NCBI GenBank assembly: GCA_028564925.1
Contig: CM053030.1
Coordinates: forward strand, 402,171,073-402,235,072
From: Lithobates sylvaticus
Taxonomy: Eukaryota > Chordata > Amphibia > Anura > Ranidae
Length of the DNA stretch: 64,000 bases
Direction: 5' to 3'
Shown: piece by piece, positions 34,562-45,764 of the stretch
Numbering within the stretch: position 1 is the first letter of the stretch
How the letters are laid out: every line of letters begins with the position of its first letter
Position numbers and translations under genes: made by a program
Notes under the pieces: generated by a model
The model's input: the letters and a program-made list of their open reading frames with translations, nothing else
Database searches by the model: none
Told to the model about the DNA's origin: nothing

Positions 34562-35625
34562 AGGACAGTTCAAACCCCCCCCAAATGACCCCATTTTGGA
34601 AAGTAGACACCCCAAGCTATTTGATGAGAGCAATGTTGAGCCCATTAAATATTTTTTTTTTTTTTTGTCCCAAGAGATTGAATAATGAAAAAAAAAAAAA
34701 ATATATATATTTTTTTTACAAAAAGTTGTCACTAAATGATATATTGCTCAAACATGTCATGGGCATATGTAGAAATACACCCCAAAATACATTCTGTTGC
34801 TTCTCCTGAGTACGGGGATACCACATGTGTGGGACTTTTTGGGAGCCTAGCTGCGTACGGAACCCCAAAAACCAATCACCGCCTTCAGGCTTTCTAAGGG
34901 TGTAATTTTTTTATTTCACTTCTCACTGCCAATCACAGTTTCGGAGGCCATGGAATGCCCAGATGGCATAAAACCCCCCAAAATGACCCCATTTTGGAAA
35001 GTAGACACCCCAAGCTATTTGCTGAGAGGTATTGTGAGTATTTTGCAGATGTCGCTTTTTGTCACAAAGTTTTGAAAATTGAAAAAAGAAAAAAAAAATT
35101 TTTTTTTCTTTACTTTCTTCATTTTCAAAAACAAATGAGAGCTGTAAAATACTCACCATGCCTCTCAACAAATAGCTTGGGGTGTCTACTTTCCAAAATG
35201 GGGTCATTTGGGGGGGTTTTGTGCTATTTTGGCATTTTATGGCCTTCGAAACTGTGATAGGTAGTGAGGAGTGAAATCAAAAATTTGCACCCTTAGAAAT
35301 CCTGAAGGCGGTGCTTGGGTTTCGGGGCCCCGTACGCGGCTAGGCTCCCAAAAAGTCCCACACATGTGGTATCCCCATACTCAGGAGAAGCAGCAAAATG
35401 TATTTTGGGGTGCAATTCCACATATAACTATGGCATGTGTGAGCAATATATCATTTAGTGACAACTTTTTGAAAAAAAAAAAAAAATCTTTTTTATTTTT
35501 GTCTTTATTCAATCACTTGGGACTAAAAAAAAAAAATATTCAATGGGCTCAACATGCCTCTCAGCAAATAGCTTGGGGTGTCTACTTTCCAAAATGGGGT
35601 CATTTGGGGGGGTTTTGTACTTCTC
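34562..35625. repeat. Imperfect palindrome, arms about 0.5 kb
   Basis: The left arm (about 34562-35080) includes CCCCATTTTGGAAAGTAGAC and CACATGTGTGGGACTTTTTG. The right arm (about 35110-35625) carries their complements in reverse order. The centre is an A/T run near 35095. The motif CCCCATTTTGGAAAGTAGAC also occurs twice within the left arm, so a tandem step preceded or accompanied the inversion. Confidence 0.85.
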
Positions 35626-36087
35626 TGCCATTTTAGCACCTCAAGAAATGAAATAGGCAGTCATAAATTAAAAGCGGTGTAAATTCCAGAAAATGTACTC
35701 TAGTTTGTAGACGCTATAACTTTTGCGCAAACCAATAAATATACGCTTATTGGCATTTTTTTTACTAAAGACATGTGGCTGAATACATTTTGGCCCAAAT
35801 GTTTGACTAAAATTGAGTTTATTAGATTTTTTTTATAACAAAAAGTAGAAAATCTCTTTTTTTTTTCAAAATTTTCGCTCTTTTTCCGTTTATATCGCAA
35901 AAAATAAAAATCACAGAGGCAATCAAATAGCATCAAAAGAAAGCTCTATTTGTGGGAAGAAAAGGACGCAAATTTCGTTTGGTTACAAAATTGCATGACC
36001 GCGCAATTACCAGTTAAAGTAGTGCAGTGCGAAATTGAAAAAAGACCTCTGGTCCTTTGGCTGCCAAATGGTCCGGGGCTGAAGTGG
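35626..36087. repeat. Conserved tail of the TTAA family
   Basis: This includes CGCAAAAAATAAAAATCACAG and GCATGACCGCGCAATTACC, which match the tail of the shorter element at 30430-30626. Confidence 0.75.
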
Positions 36088-36091
36088 TTAA

Positions 36092-36347
36092 GATTCGCGC
36101 TTCTCAGTTTTCTGACTCGTTACTGCTCTTCAGTTTGTGCTTGTCGTGCGTATCTGTTTATTAGTGCGTGTAGTCAGTTTGCATTTGTTGGTCATTGCGG
36201 CCTATATCTTGATATAGGACGCTTTGATTTGCACTGCTTATTGTCTGCTCGTTTCTGGTATTCATTTCGTTCTTTCAGGCCTTGCTGTTTATCGGTGCTT
36301 TCTGTTTGTCCGTTCTGACCAGCCGACCTTTTGTGACCTTGTGAGCG
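36092..36347 (+). promoter_or_regulatory. Leader and likely promoter region of Harbinger transposase
   Basis: This 5' non-coding region is the continuation of 30756-31003 across the TTAA insert. It holds TTTGCACTG and TTCGTTCTTTCAGG words shared with copy 1. No TATA box is certain. The insert separates the terminal repeat from the gene by 5 kb and may affect expression. Confidence 0.4.
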
Positions 36348-38502
36348 ATGTTTCCCGTGCGTACTCGTCGCCGAGTTCGTGCTGTACGCGGAATTGGTGT
36401 CGGGCTTTTAGCTTTGACCCAAGACCCGTCCATGAACAGAGTGACGAGGAGGATGTGGACCAAGAATTGGTTTCTTCAGCGTGACCAATTCTCGCACATG
36501 CCTTTGCTTCGTGAGATCCGGGAGAATAATCCTGATGATTTCAGGAACTTTCTCCGGATGACGGCCCCCGATTTTCACCGTCTTTTGGCTTTGCTGACCC
36601 CCTTTATCAGCCGGCAGGATACCTGCATGAGACAAGCCATTACTCCGGAGCAGAGGCTTGTTGCCACGTTGAGGTACTTGGCGACAGGGAGAAGTCTTCA
36701 GGATTTGAAGTTCTCTTCAGGTATCTCTCCCCAGGCCCTGGGAATCATTATTCCAGAGACCTGTTCTGCCATCATCGAGGTCCTGCAGGAGGACTATATT
36801 AAGGTAACATTTCTCCTTTACTATTCCCTTCTATGTATGCTCTGTTTGCTAATGTCTTGTATTTTTGACCTCCTTCTCTAATTACCATGATTGCAATATG
36901 TTCTAATATGCTGTGCCCCTTTTCTCCTTCATGCATTTTTCCCTTCACTTACCTCCCCAGCATGCTCTTCTGCCCCAATAGACACCTTTGGCCTAGTCAC
37001 TTAAGCAATGTCTTTTGTCTGCTGCATAGTATTGTTTGCCCCCAAACACCCCCTAAAATACGCACTAATGTTTGCTGTGTGGTTTACTTCATGTAGAGCC
37101 CCTTTTTTTGGGGGGGGGGGGGGCAAACTCATTAGGAACCCCCTCCCCCAACTGCTCTGTCAGATGGTACCAATCCTCTATCTGCTGGCTTTCCCAAGGT
37201 CAATACACACTATATACCTACCTCTTTATAGTGGGCATCTTTACGGATGAATTCATCAAAGCATGTAGTGCAAGGGGCTGTCTCCCTACTTTCCATTTCC
37301 TATTTTTTTGTGTTCTTTCCCTCCTATTAGCTTGCTTGGTAATTTCATAATGTCCCAATGTGCTTTCCTTTTTTTTTTGGGGGGGGGGGGGGTGTTTGAA
37401 ATGTTATTTTAGCTTTCCTGGGGGCTGCCAATAGTGTTAAGTGAGGGTCTGGCCAAACTAGCACACATTATTGAGCCATTTGCCAATCAATGAAGTGCAG
37501 AGGGTTACCTGTCCAACCCCCCCCCCCCCCCCCCAAACCCTAGTTATTGCCAATGGCCCATCAGAAGTGTGGGGATTGATGGGGGGTGATTAATCTGTGA
37601 AGGGGAGCCTCTACTTTTCTGTGCAAATACTTTCCAGCCTCAAATTTTAAACAATGCTCTTGTTCCAAGATGTTGATTGTCTAATCTGCTTGCAATGTTT
37701 ATGTGCAAAGTGACTCATTTTTTTTTCTGGTTTCACTCCACAGTTCCCTTCCACGCCACAGGAATGGCAGACTGTGGCCTCCCACTTTGCCAGCCGTTGG
37801 GACTTTCCTAACTGCGGAGGGGCAATTGATGGGAAACACGTCCGCATCGTCCCACCGCCCAACTCGGGGTCCTACTATTATAATTATAAAGGGTTTAATA
37901 GTGTAGTGATGTTGGCGGTGGTGTCGGCGACATATGAATTTATGTATGTGGACGTGGGGATGAACGGCCGGATCTCGGATGGTGGTGCCATTGCGCACAC
38001 GGAGTTCTACTGGCGTCTCCAAAGTGGCAGTCTGTGCTTGCCACCTCCAGAGGAGAATGCAGAAGGACTCCCCTTCGTCTTTGTCGCAGATGAAGCGTTT
38101 GCGTTGACTCCCCATCTGATGAGGCCGTTCCCGATGAGGACCCTCACCCCAGACCAGAGGGTCTTCAACTACAGGCTGTCCAGAGCCCGAAGAGTTGTTG
38201 AGAACACTTTTGGCATCCTGGCCAGCCGCTTCCGCCTGTTCTTGACGGCTATTAACTTGGCGGAATACAAACTCAACCACATAGTTCTTGCCTGTTGCAT
38301 ATTGCACAACTTCCTCAAAAGACATAACAGGAACTATGTGGTGCCCGTTGGCCCAGATGTGGAGGGCCCTCCAAATGCTGACCTCACAGCCCTTCAAGTG
38401 GCACGTCCAGGCTTGCCCCCTCTAAATGCCCGCGCGGTCCGCGAGCAATATATGGACTACTTTGTGGGTAGGGGGGCCATTGCTCTGCCTGACGATGTGT
38501 GA
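36348..38502 (+). CDS. PIF/Harbinger DDE transposase, two exons, intact frame
   Basis: Exon 1 is 36348-36803 (152 codons, start MFPVRTRRRVRAV). The intron runs from GTAACA to CTCCACAG, and exon 2 is 37744-38502 (252 codons plus stop), giving 404 residues with a phase-0 junction. Exon 1 holds an HTH-like region (TPEQRLVATLRYLATG ... GISPQALG). Exon 2 holds the nuclease: the catalytic Asp in CGGAIDGKHV, the second Asp in FVADEAF, and the Glu in RRVVENTFGILASRFR. The protein would cut and join the element ends at TAA-type targets together with its Myb-like partner. I see no stop or frame break. Splicing is inferred from consensus sites and from the same boundaries in copies 1 and 3. It may be active. 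Confidence 0.9.
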
Positions 38503-39575
38503 GAGGCATTTTTTAATAAATCTTAGTTTTCAACCAACCTATGATTTCTTGTCATTTCCGTATTCTTTTTAGCTTATTTTACCTTGAATTTTTTTCCCTT
38601 TGCCTTCGACAGTGGGAATGCACTTTCTGGGCAAAAGGAGGTAACAGTCTCTTCTTCCCAAAAAGATTATTCTCATGTTGTGTGTTTTATACCTAATCTT
38701 TGGTCTAGAGAAGGTTTGTAGTGCATAACTGACACCCAAAATACTCCTTTTCATCACCAGGTCAGACATGTGTGTATTCTGAAAAATGCTGTGCGCCGTG
38801 TTTTCGTACAAAGCACTGTGGGTGTCATTTACATAAGTCAAATCGACTATGCTCTACAAGTGCAGTGAAAAAGTGCCCTGGAAAAGAAACTTGCAGTGCA
38901 AAGTGGACTTGCCTTTAGTAAATAACACCCATTGCCCCCCATATCCTTTACATTTGACATACATAATGCATTGTGTTTTTTAAATAAGGAAGCCACACAT
39001 TTAGAAAAGTAAAAAAGTTTACTTGGAAAACATTCACAAGTGCGTTTACAATCTTCTTGCCCAAACTGACAACATCTTGGTTATTTACAACATTGTTTAC
39101 AAACATTCCGCAATTGGTAAAACCAGGCATGGAGCAAAACAGAACCTAGGAACTAGGAAAGTTCAACTTTGTAAAGTGAAGACAAGATCAGACATGACTA
39201 TATGTTCAAAGTGTGTTTGATCTTGCCTTCATCACATGGGGGGTCACCCCTGGAAAGTGGAAATTTAGAACATGCACACAATTTGGGTCTGAAAATGGTC
39301 ATTAGATGGTAAAACACATGCCTAGAAGCTTCAAAAGTGCCATTTTCCATCATGGGGATGAATGGACGTTTTTTGGGGGTGCAACCCCTTCACCACAACC
39401 ACTTTCGTAGTTCGTAAAGTGGTTGCACCCCCAAAAAAACGTTGTCATTCATCAACCATGATGGGAGCTAGCACATGTGGACACAATGTGTGCATGTTCC
39501 AAATTTCACACAGTTCTTAAGTTGCAAATGTGTTCAGAAGCAGGCACAAATGTGTGTTAATTACTTGGTGCGTTT
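38503..39575. other. Spacer between convergent transposase and Myb genes
   Basis: AATAAA follows the transposase stop near 38515. An inverted repeat based on GGTTGCACCCCCAAAAAAACG lies near 39370-39450. No gene is seen. Confidence 0.5.
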
Positions 39576-40925
39576 TCATATTTTGCCTAAAACATCAATG
39601 ATGTTCTTCAATTTTTGTTGAACATCATTGATGTTTTGCTTTATGTAATCTAGATCTCTATTGCAGACCATTATCTCCCCGATGAGTACGTGGGCACTCT
39701 CTGTGGTAAAGTGCGATTTTTCTTCCACAACATCCACGTCACCTAAAAACCACAAACAAACAAAAATCGGGTGTTGGAAATGAGGCAGCCATACATTGAT
39801 TAGCTTACCAGTAGCTGTGTTCTCCCACACTCACCTGTTGTGGTGACAAGTTCTCCAAGTTCGATGATCTCTCCTCCTCCTCCTCCTCCTCTGCTTCTGC
39901 TCTTTCCCCTTTTTTGGGAGGTGTTGGTTTTGGGGTTTCCTCAGACGGGCCAAGTTTTCGCTCCCCTATGAGAATGTACAAAAGGAAGATTTAGCAACAC
40001 AATCTATTGAGGGCAGAAATAGGAAATGACAAACATTGCTTGAAAGTGACGGACACTATTTTTGTTTGGCCAGTTACAAATGCCAACAACATGAATGTAG
40101 TCACTTTGTAAAGGTGCTAAACTTACTAGCTTTTTGGTAGAAGTTTGTCTGATGGAGACCCCCCTCTAGTATCCACTGGAGCACATGTGTGGAAAAGCAT
40201 AATAAAAAGGGGGTTTGGGTGTCCCAGCACTAGTGCTCTAGAGTCCAGATGGCTAAACAGCTACTGAGTGACCTCTCCTTTACATTGAATACATTTTGTT
40301 TACGCTCTTGATGACATCTCTAGTGACAACAAACTTCCTTTCAATAAAAACTTCACCAAACCTCGTATTATAAGTGGCCGAACGATCGAGGTTGCGTACG
40401 ATCGAATGGACACACACGATCATGACAGTGGCAGAAAGATCGAGGCTGAGTACGATCGAATGCACAGACGAACCTGAAAGTGGCCATTTTGGAATGTACA
40501 ACTTTGTAAAAATCAAACCACATGGAGCAGTATGCAAGCAAGAAATCAAACACAAAACACAACTACTTACTTTTTTGAAGAATTCGCTTGATCTTTCTGT
40601 ACTGATCGGCCTCCCTCAGTTTCAGGTCTGACCAGCGTTTCCTCAGTTGCTCCTTGGATCGTTGTACCCCAAAATGATTGTACAGCCTCCTCACAACTTT
40701 AGACATGATCTTGGCCTTGCGGACATTGGGGTTGAGGTAAGGCCCATACTTCCCATCATAGTCGCTCCTCTTTAATATGTCCACCATCTCCAACATTTCT
40801 CCAAATGACATATTGGAGGCCTTGAATTTCAGGCTCCGGGATCGGGACGTTTCTGCCTCCGGACTTTCCTCGTCCTCCTCCTCGTTGGTGGGATATTTGT
40901 GGCGCACCTGCTGTGTCCCCGCCAT
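39576..40925 (-). CDS. Harbinger Myb/SANT-like DNA-binding protein, three exons
   Basis: Exon 1 (40925-40571) starts MAGTQQVRHKYPT and contains a Myb/trihelix-like domain with YLNPNVRKAKIMSKVVRRLY and LRKRWSDLKLREADQYRKI. Exon 2 (39965-39835) is acidic with a GAG-coded Glu run. Exon 3 (39742-39576) reads GDVDVVEEKSHFTTESAHV and ends in a likely coiled coil (YIKQNINDVQQKLKNIID). In Harbinger elements this protein binds the ends and brings the transposase into the nucleus. In exon 2 the frame after the GAG run differs from that of copy 1, and copy 1's frame is the one that splices in phase to exon 3. The GAG run here has probably changed length and shifted the frame, so this copy may yield a protein truncated or altered after the Myb domain. 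Confidence 0.75.
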
Positions 40926-41239
40926 GTGCTCTCCCCACTGCGCCGTAAAGAGAATGGGTGGGGAATAGACGAGAAAGATCGTCAGGGGCGGGCGGAGTTT
41001 GACGCATGCGCACTGGATATAAAACGTCACACGCCTGTGTCGTAGCCACGATCTGGGAGACGAGGGGGGAGAGAAAGCTCACGCACGAGACGATCGCTAG
41101 AAACGAAGGTACAATTTGACGTTGGTACATAACTAGCCTAGACTGATTCGAACTTGAGGCTTCTTTATGGAGAAGATTAGGAGAGTTTAGCCTGACATAA
41201 TTTATAGTGTTTTGTGTGGTGTTGTGTCTTGCAGAGATT
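40926..41239. promoter_or_regulatory. Divergent promoter between Myb-like and MADF-like genes
   Basis: The two start codons are 314 bp apart and point away from each other. The interval has a GGGGCGGGCGG box, GACGCATGCGCACT (NRF1-like) and GATATAAAA (41016-41024) directed at the MADF-like gene. A shared control region is inferred. Confidence 0.55.
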
Positions 41240-42422
41240 ATGAAGGGATTCAACGACATGAGTTTTCTCCCCCTCTTCATTGCCAAATACAGGGAATTTC
41301 CCATTTTATGGCAGGCTAAACACCCCCATTATAGCATCAAAGCAAAGAGGCACACAGCCCTTGAGGAACTTGTGGAATTTGTCAAGCCAAGGTTCCCCAC
41401 GGCAACTGTTGATGATATAAGAAAGAAAATTGGCAGCCTGAGGAGTGCGTATATCAGGGAGCGCAAGAAGGTCGTGAAGTCGGAAGAAACTGCAACTGCA
41501 GCAGATCAGGTCTATGCCCCCAAGCTCTGGTACTATGAGAGTCTACATTTTCTCAAAGACCAGGCTGATGTCACGGAGTCACTCTCGACTCCTCCTTCCA
41601 CGCTTCCTTGCGCGCAGGCCACCCCTGATGAGGCTTCCGAGGAGCAACCTGGGCCTTCCAGTATGGAAGAGGTGGAGGAGCCCAGCTTGTTCCAGGTATA
41701 GTAGTTTTGTTACCATTTATGTGAATAATGAATGATGTTCACTTAATTCAGGATCCCCAATTGCTTAGTTCCTAACGTGTTTGACATATCAACTGACAGT
41801 AGTGTTGGAGACAGTTGGGGCCACAATCTAAACTGCAGGGCTGAGAATTGTATGGTTTTCTATTTGTAAACATTTTGCACCAGTCACTAGATGAGAATTG
41901 TGTGTGTTTGATGAACAAATAACTGAAACTATGTCCCTTTTTCATACACAGGAAGACCTCAGCCAGGAGGTGGCTGTGGAATGTGGCAGTCAGGAGGAGG
42001 CAGGGGTTAGTGGCAGCCAAGAGGTGGGTAGTGGCAGCCAAGAGGGGGGTAGGCCTCGGAGCCTGACTGACTCCCAAATCCCTCCCCTCCGCCTTCCCTA
42101 CAGAAGGGCGAGAAGGGGGGGTGAGGCGGGAGAGTCAGCGCTCCGGATGATCAGAGAGGCTTCAGCCTCCCTACATGCCACACCCACCGACGAGGAGACC
42201 TTTGGCTCCGTGGTTGTCACTAAAATGATGGGTATGGAGGTGAGGCAACGCAACATGTGTGAGGGGCTCATCCTCCATGTCCTAAATAAGGGGATGGCTG
42301 GGGAGATGACCCCACTCACACAGGTTTGCCATAGTTACCATGCTCCTCCTCCTCCTCCTCCTTCTGCCACCCCACCAGCACGACAGCCACAGCGTGCAAG
42401 GAAGCGTGCAAGGAAGACCTGA
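41240..42422 (+). CDS. Harbinger MADF-like protein, two exons
   Basis: Exon 1 (41240-41695, 152 codons) starts MKGFNDMSFLPLFIAKYREF and has the MADF pattern: LFIAKYREFPILWQ, then RHTALEELVEFV, VDDIRKKIGSLRSAYIRE and LWYYESLHFL. Exon 2 (41952-42422) follows a CACAG acceptor. It is rich in Gly, Ser and Pro, with LLRMIREASAS-like and QRNMCEGLILHVLNKG stretches, and ends in a basic tail (RQPQRARKRARKT). The total is about 308 residues with a phase-0 splice and no break seen. MADF proteins bind DNA through a Myb-related fold. Its role in transposition is unknown. It could be a second end-binding protein or a captured gene kept by the element. Confidence 0.8.
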
Positions 42423-43456
42423 GAGTGCCGACCTGGATTCAGTCTGTTCTGAGAGAAGATGGAGCCTCTCGTAGTACCAGAGCCTGGGGACCTAGATGGC
42501 ATCTGCTGCAGTTCCGGATGCTTTGGACTTCAGGACCAGATTGCACTCCCCTTAATATACGTACTCCTCAGGCCCCCAATTTTCTACGCTTGAAAAATGA
42601 TGGTTGCCGTGGGTGTCCAAGGCTTTGCAAATTCCCCAAGTTTCACCATGGCTGCGTTCCTCTTTGGTTTGTTGCTGAGACCTAAATAAATGTTTTTTGG
42701 ATTTGAAATAATCATTGACTATTGTGTTTTACTTTTCTACAATGACAGTTTTTCTTTGAGTAGGCAGGTACATTTCACTAATCCTAAAGTAGAATTAACA
42801 AGGGGCACCAACAACCAACAAACTCCTAGTAAATTTAAGCAACAAATACAAATGTTAATAATGTGGTTTTGCTAAGTTGAGACACACAACCACCCCTCCA
42901 AAAAAAAAAAAAAAAATCTCCTTCAAATATGTATTCCCCAAAAAAAAAAAAAAAAAAAAAAGACAAATCATGCTAAAAATATAACAAAGATTCTTTTACG
43001 ATCTGAGTAAAAATAAACATGTAGTGTATAAATCCTGAAAAGTAATAAAGAACTAAGTTTGTGAGAAGTGCGGGTGAATAGGAGCAGCTAAAACATGTCA
43101 TTCTTCTTGCATTGTAAAGAAAAAGAGAATGCGCTGCATTAAAGACATTTTAACATTGCAGCGTGACGAATGTGCTGTGTCGATTAGGAAAGGTAGTTTT
43201 ACCTGACCGAGCGCTTCCGTCACAGAATTTCTTCTGAGCATGCGTAGCACTTTGTCCGTCGGACAACCGTACACACGATCGGATTTGGTGTGATCGGACC
43301 GTGTTGTCGGAAAATCTATCCAGCAGGAGATAGGACTTTGTCCGTCGGACAATCCGACGTACACTGTCCGATGGTGCATACACACGGTCTGATTTTTCAA
43401 CAACATTGTCCGATCGGACAGAATCCATGCAAAAATCCGACCGTGTGTATGGGGCT
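42423..43456. other. 3' flank and right terminal region of Harbinger copy 2
   Basis: AATAAATG near 42685 is a likely poly(A) signal for the MADF-like gene. Long A runs occur at 42900-42960. From 43240 on, several ACACGGTCTGA- and CCGACCGTGTGTA-type words lead to the terminal repeat ending at 43456. Confidence 0.6.
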
Positions 43457-44100
43457 TAAGAATTGCTGTGATCTACCGGCCCCCTGGACCATTATCGACT
43501 TTCCTTGGCTACCCTCCTGCCCCAACCAAGCCACTTCCATTTACAATAAATCCCTGTCCTCCACCCTGGACAAGCTTGCTCCCCTCATCACACACAGAAT
43601 CAGGCGTTGACCCCTACAAGCCTGGCAAACAGATGACACTAAAATTATCAAAAAACGTAGTCGCGCTCTTGATCGTCTGTGGCACAAGACTAAGCCTCAC
43701 AAAGACTTCGACCAATACAAATCTGCCCTCCAAAAATACTATTCTTTCCTCCACACTGCCAAGCAGACCTATTTTACAACTGTTATTAACACCTTCTCAT
43801 CCAGTCCCCGTAAACTCTTCTCTACCTTCAATTCTCTACTTCGTCCTCCACCGCCTCCACCCACTGACTCACTCACTGCCCAGGAGATTGCTAATCACTT
43901 CAAAAACAAAATTGATACAAATCTCCACACAGATATCTCCCCCAGTTAAGACCCATGTCAACAGGTACAATTGACACTCCCCTTATTCAAATCTGCTACT
44001 ACAAACGAAGTTGCTAAACTCCTTTCTAACACCCACCTAACCACCTTTCCCCTGGACCCTATTCACTCTCAAATACTACGGTCGCCCTCTGACTCTAACA
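43457..44100 (+). pseudogene. L2/CR1-like LINE ORF2 piece
   Basis: The strand encodes IAVIYRPPG (end of an APE-type endonuclease). After a deletion it continues with SIYNKSLSSTLDKLAPLI, LQKYYSFLHTAKQTYFTTVI and NSLLRPPPPPTDSLTAQEI, the linker that precedes the reverse transcriptase in L2-type LINEs. The frame changes at least twice. It is cut at 44100 by the PLE array. Confidence 0.75.
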
Positions 44101-44310
44101 GGGGGGTTTTTAGCCAACCCTAACGGACTATCACGGTACCTGAACGGACATATGTCTCAATACAAAAGAATAATTCTAAATACTTTTATTAACACATAAT
44201 ATACATAAAACATGTCACATATAAAAAAAGGGGGGGTCATTGCAGTCCAAGAATGTACATATACATATAGCTATTAGTAAGTCAGAATGCTGAAACAAAC
44301 TCGCAGAATG

Positions 44311-44349
44311 CTGGTTGACGCGTTTCGCTTAAAGCTTCTTCAGAACCAG
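44311..44349 (-). ncRNA. Hammerhead ribozyme, PLE-1 copy A
   Basis: On the minus strand CTGGTT and AACCAG form stem I, with CTGAAGA, the stem-loop GCTTTAAGC, GAAA and the self-complementary ACGCGT between them. The cleavage triplet is GTC, so cutting is expected between 44317 and 44316. All conserved core positions are present. Identical 39-mers lie at 50944-50982 and 58189-58227. Confidence 0.8.
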
Positions 44350-44663
44350 AGTATAGCAGTTCGTATATCTGTTGTATATATCAAGAAGACAGGGGGGTTA
44401 TTCATGAATGGACTGACAGATTATATGTATTTAGATCAATACTCAATAATATAGGTGCAAATAGTTTACAATGGGTGAGTGCAATCAAAAAAGCTTAAAA
44501 ATTGCCTACCTTCCAATTTATGTTGACAAGGTAGAAGCTAGTATATGTCTGCCGCACCCAAGTTAGTTACCTAAAAGTGAGTCTCTCGGGATCGCCAGAA
44601 AGGACTTGCCGAGTTTGGGGTCTGAAACCAGCAAACAGGGCATAATCTGCAAATGGAGGAGGG

Positions 44664-44666
<3 letters not shown>

Positions 44667-44702
<36 letters not shown>
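44667..44702. repeat. Homopolymer run in PLE-1 3' region
   Basis: An A run of about 36 (T on the coding strand) follows GGAGGAGGG. The same site carries a shorter run at 51297-51320 and a T run of about 38 at 57836-57874, so length varies between copies. Confidence 0.9.
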
Positions 44703-44705
<3 letters not shown>

Positions 44706-45517
44706 GGGAGAATATTTTCAGTAAAGATTCTAAGAAGTGATCAACCGGTAATCAGTCCCATATGTGGATATTACATCCCATATAGACAAGTATATGAGGA
44801 AAATACTCACATAAAAATTAGAAAGAGAGGAAATTAGCAGTAGTAAACCAAAGATGTGCCGGGTTTAGCCAGTGGCGTAGTGGTATTTGCGGATAGATCT
44901 AACGTGCCGGTATCCTGGAATTAATAATGATAATATCAAGGATAGGTAGAGATATACTGGCTTCCATTTCCAAAGCCACTCTGTATATATACCTTGAGGA
45001 TCCCACGGAGTTCTAATTAAGAATCCCCATGAAGGATGATAGTTTCAAATCGATGGCCTCAACACTATAGCAGATATAGCATCACATAAGTGAACTGAGA
45101 AAGAACAAAAGAAGAGAGGGATATATAAATATATGTCCACTAAGTTCCAACAGTATTTAATATTATCTATCAATGTGGTAGACCACAGCCTGGTTAATCC
45201 AAAAGCGTACCTAATAGCCATATGGGAAAGGGGAACTGCCACAACTGGAGAAGATCACCGGCTCTTCAAAGTACAGCTTTTAATAGCTGAATCCATCAAT
45301 AGCAGACTCTATGTAAAGGAAAAATAGTAATGGCTAATAACAAAGCTCATTTTAAATTTTGTGTATGCCCGGGGCTATTTAGTCCCCAAGGCACCACCTA
45401 AAGCGAGGAAAACAGCCTAATAGTCAGTAGATATTTTCAATGAGTATACCTGAATACAGTTTGGCAGAGGCAGCTTCCCAGCACTCCATCTCAGACAACC
45501 ATCTGATGGAGTGCTGG

Positions 45518-45764
45518 TTAAATAGTGTGTTTTGGCGCCAAGTTGGAGGGAGGAGGAAGGAGACCGCCCCATAGGGTTGATCAGAGATCACTCCGATCAG
45601 CTGGAGGGGCCGCCAGAAGGAATGCCAGAGTGCACTAGTATTGGCGCTGCTATGCGCATGCGCCAAATCAGGCCGGGGGGATAGAGTCCGCATATGAAGC
45701 GGCTCGTCCGCCGCGGCCGAAAACGAAAGTGCGCGCATGCGCAGTAAAGAGTATGCGCATGCGC
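45518..45764 (-). promoter_or_regulatory. Promoter-like block, PLE-1 copy A
   Basis: Read on the minus strand it has three GCGCATGCGC palindromes (NRF1-type sites), a GC-rich stretch, the palindrome TTGGCGCCAA at 45532-45541 (E2F-type) and TATTTAA at 45518-45524. A hairpin (CAGCACTCCATC with GATGGAGTGCTG) follows directly. Factor names are inferred from site consensus. Confidence 0.6.

Larger units (their letters stand above)
31008..36087. mobile_element. 5.1-kb TTAA-flanked element inside the Harbinger leader
   Basis: TTAA lies at 31004-31007 and 36088-36091. The ends are CCACTTCCCGACC and, inverted, CCACTTCAGCCCC. Harbinger copy 1 shows the uninterrupted leader. The element holds a tandem array, a tiny Harbinger MITE, a 1-kb palindrome and a conserved 3' tail but no transposase gene, so it is non-autonomous. 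TTAA duplication points to a piggyBac or Kolobok enzyme. I cannot tell which. Confidence 0.85.
30756..43456 (+). mobile_element. Harbinger copy 2, three-gene element with both ends
   Basis: The left end AGCCCCATACACACGGTCGG at 30756 and its complement at 43437-43456 form the terminal repeats, flanked by TAA (30753-30755 and 43457-43459). Subterminal copies of ACACACGGTCGGA occur at both ends. Without the nested 5.1-kb TTAA element it would be about 7.6 kb. It encodes a DDE transposase, a convergent Myb/SANT-like gene and a MADF-like gene. Ordinary Harbinger elements are described with two genes. The third is conserved in the decayed copy 1, which argues it belongs to the element. Confidence 0.9.
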
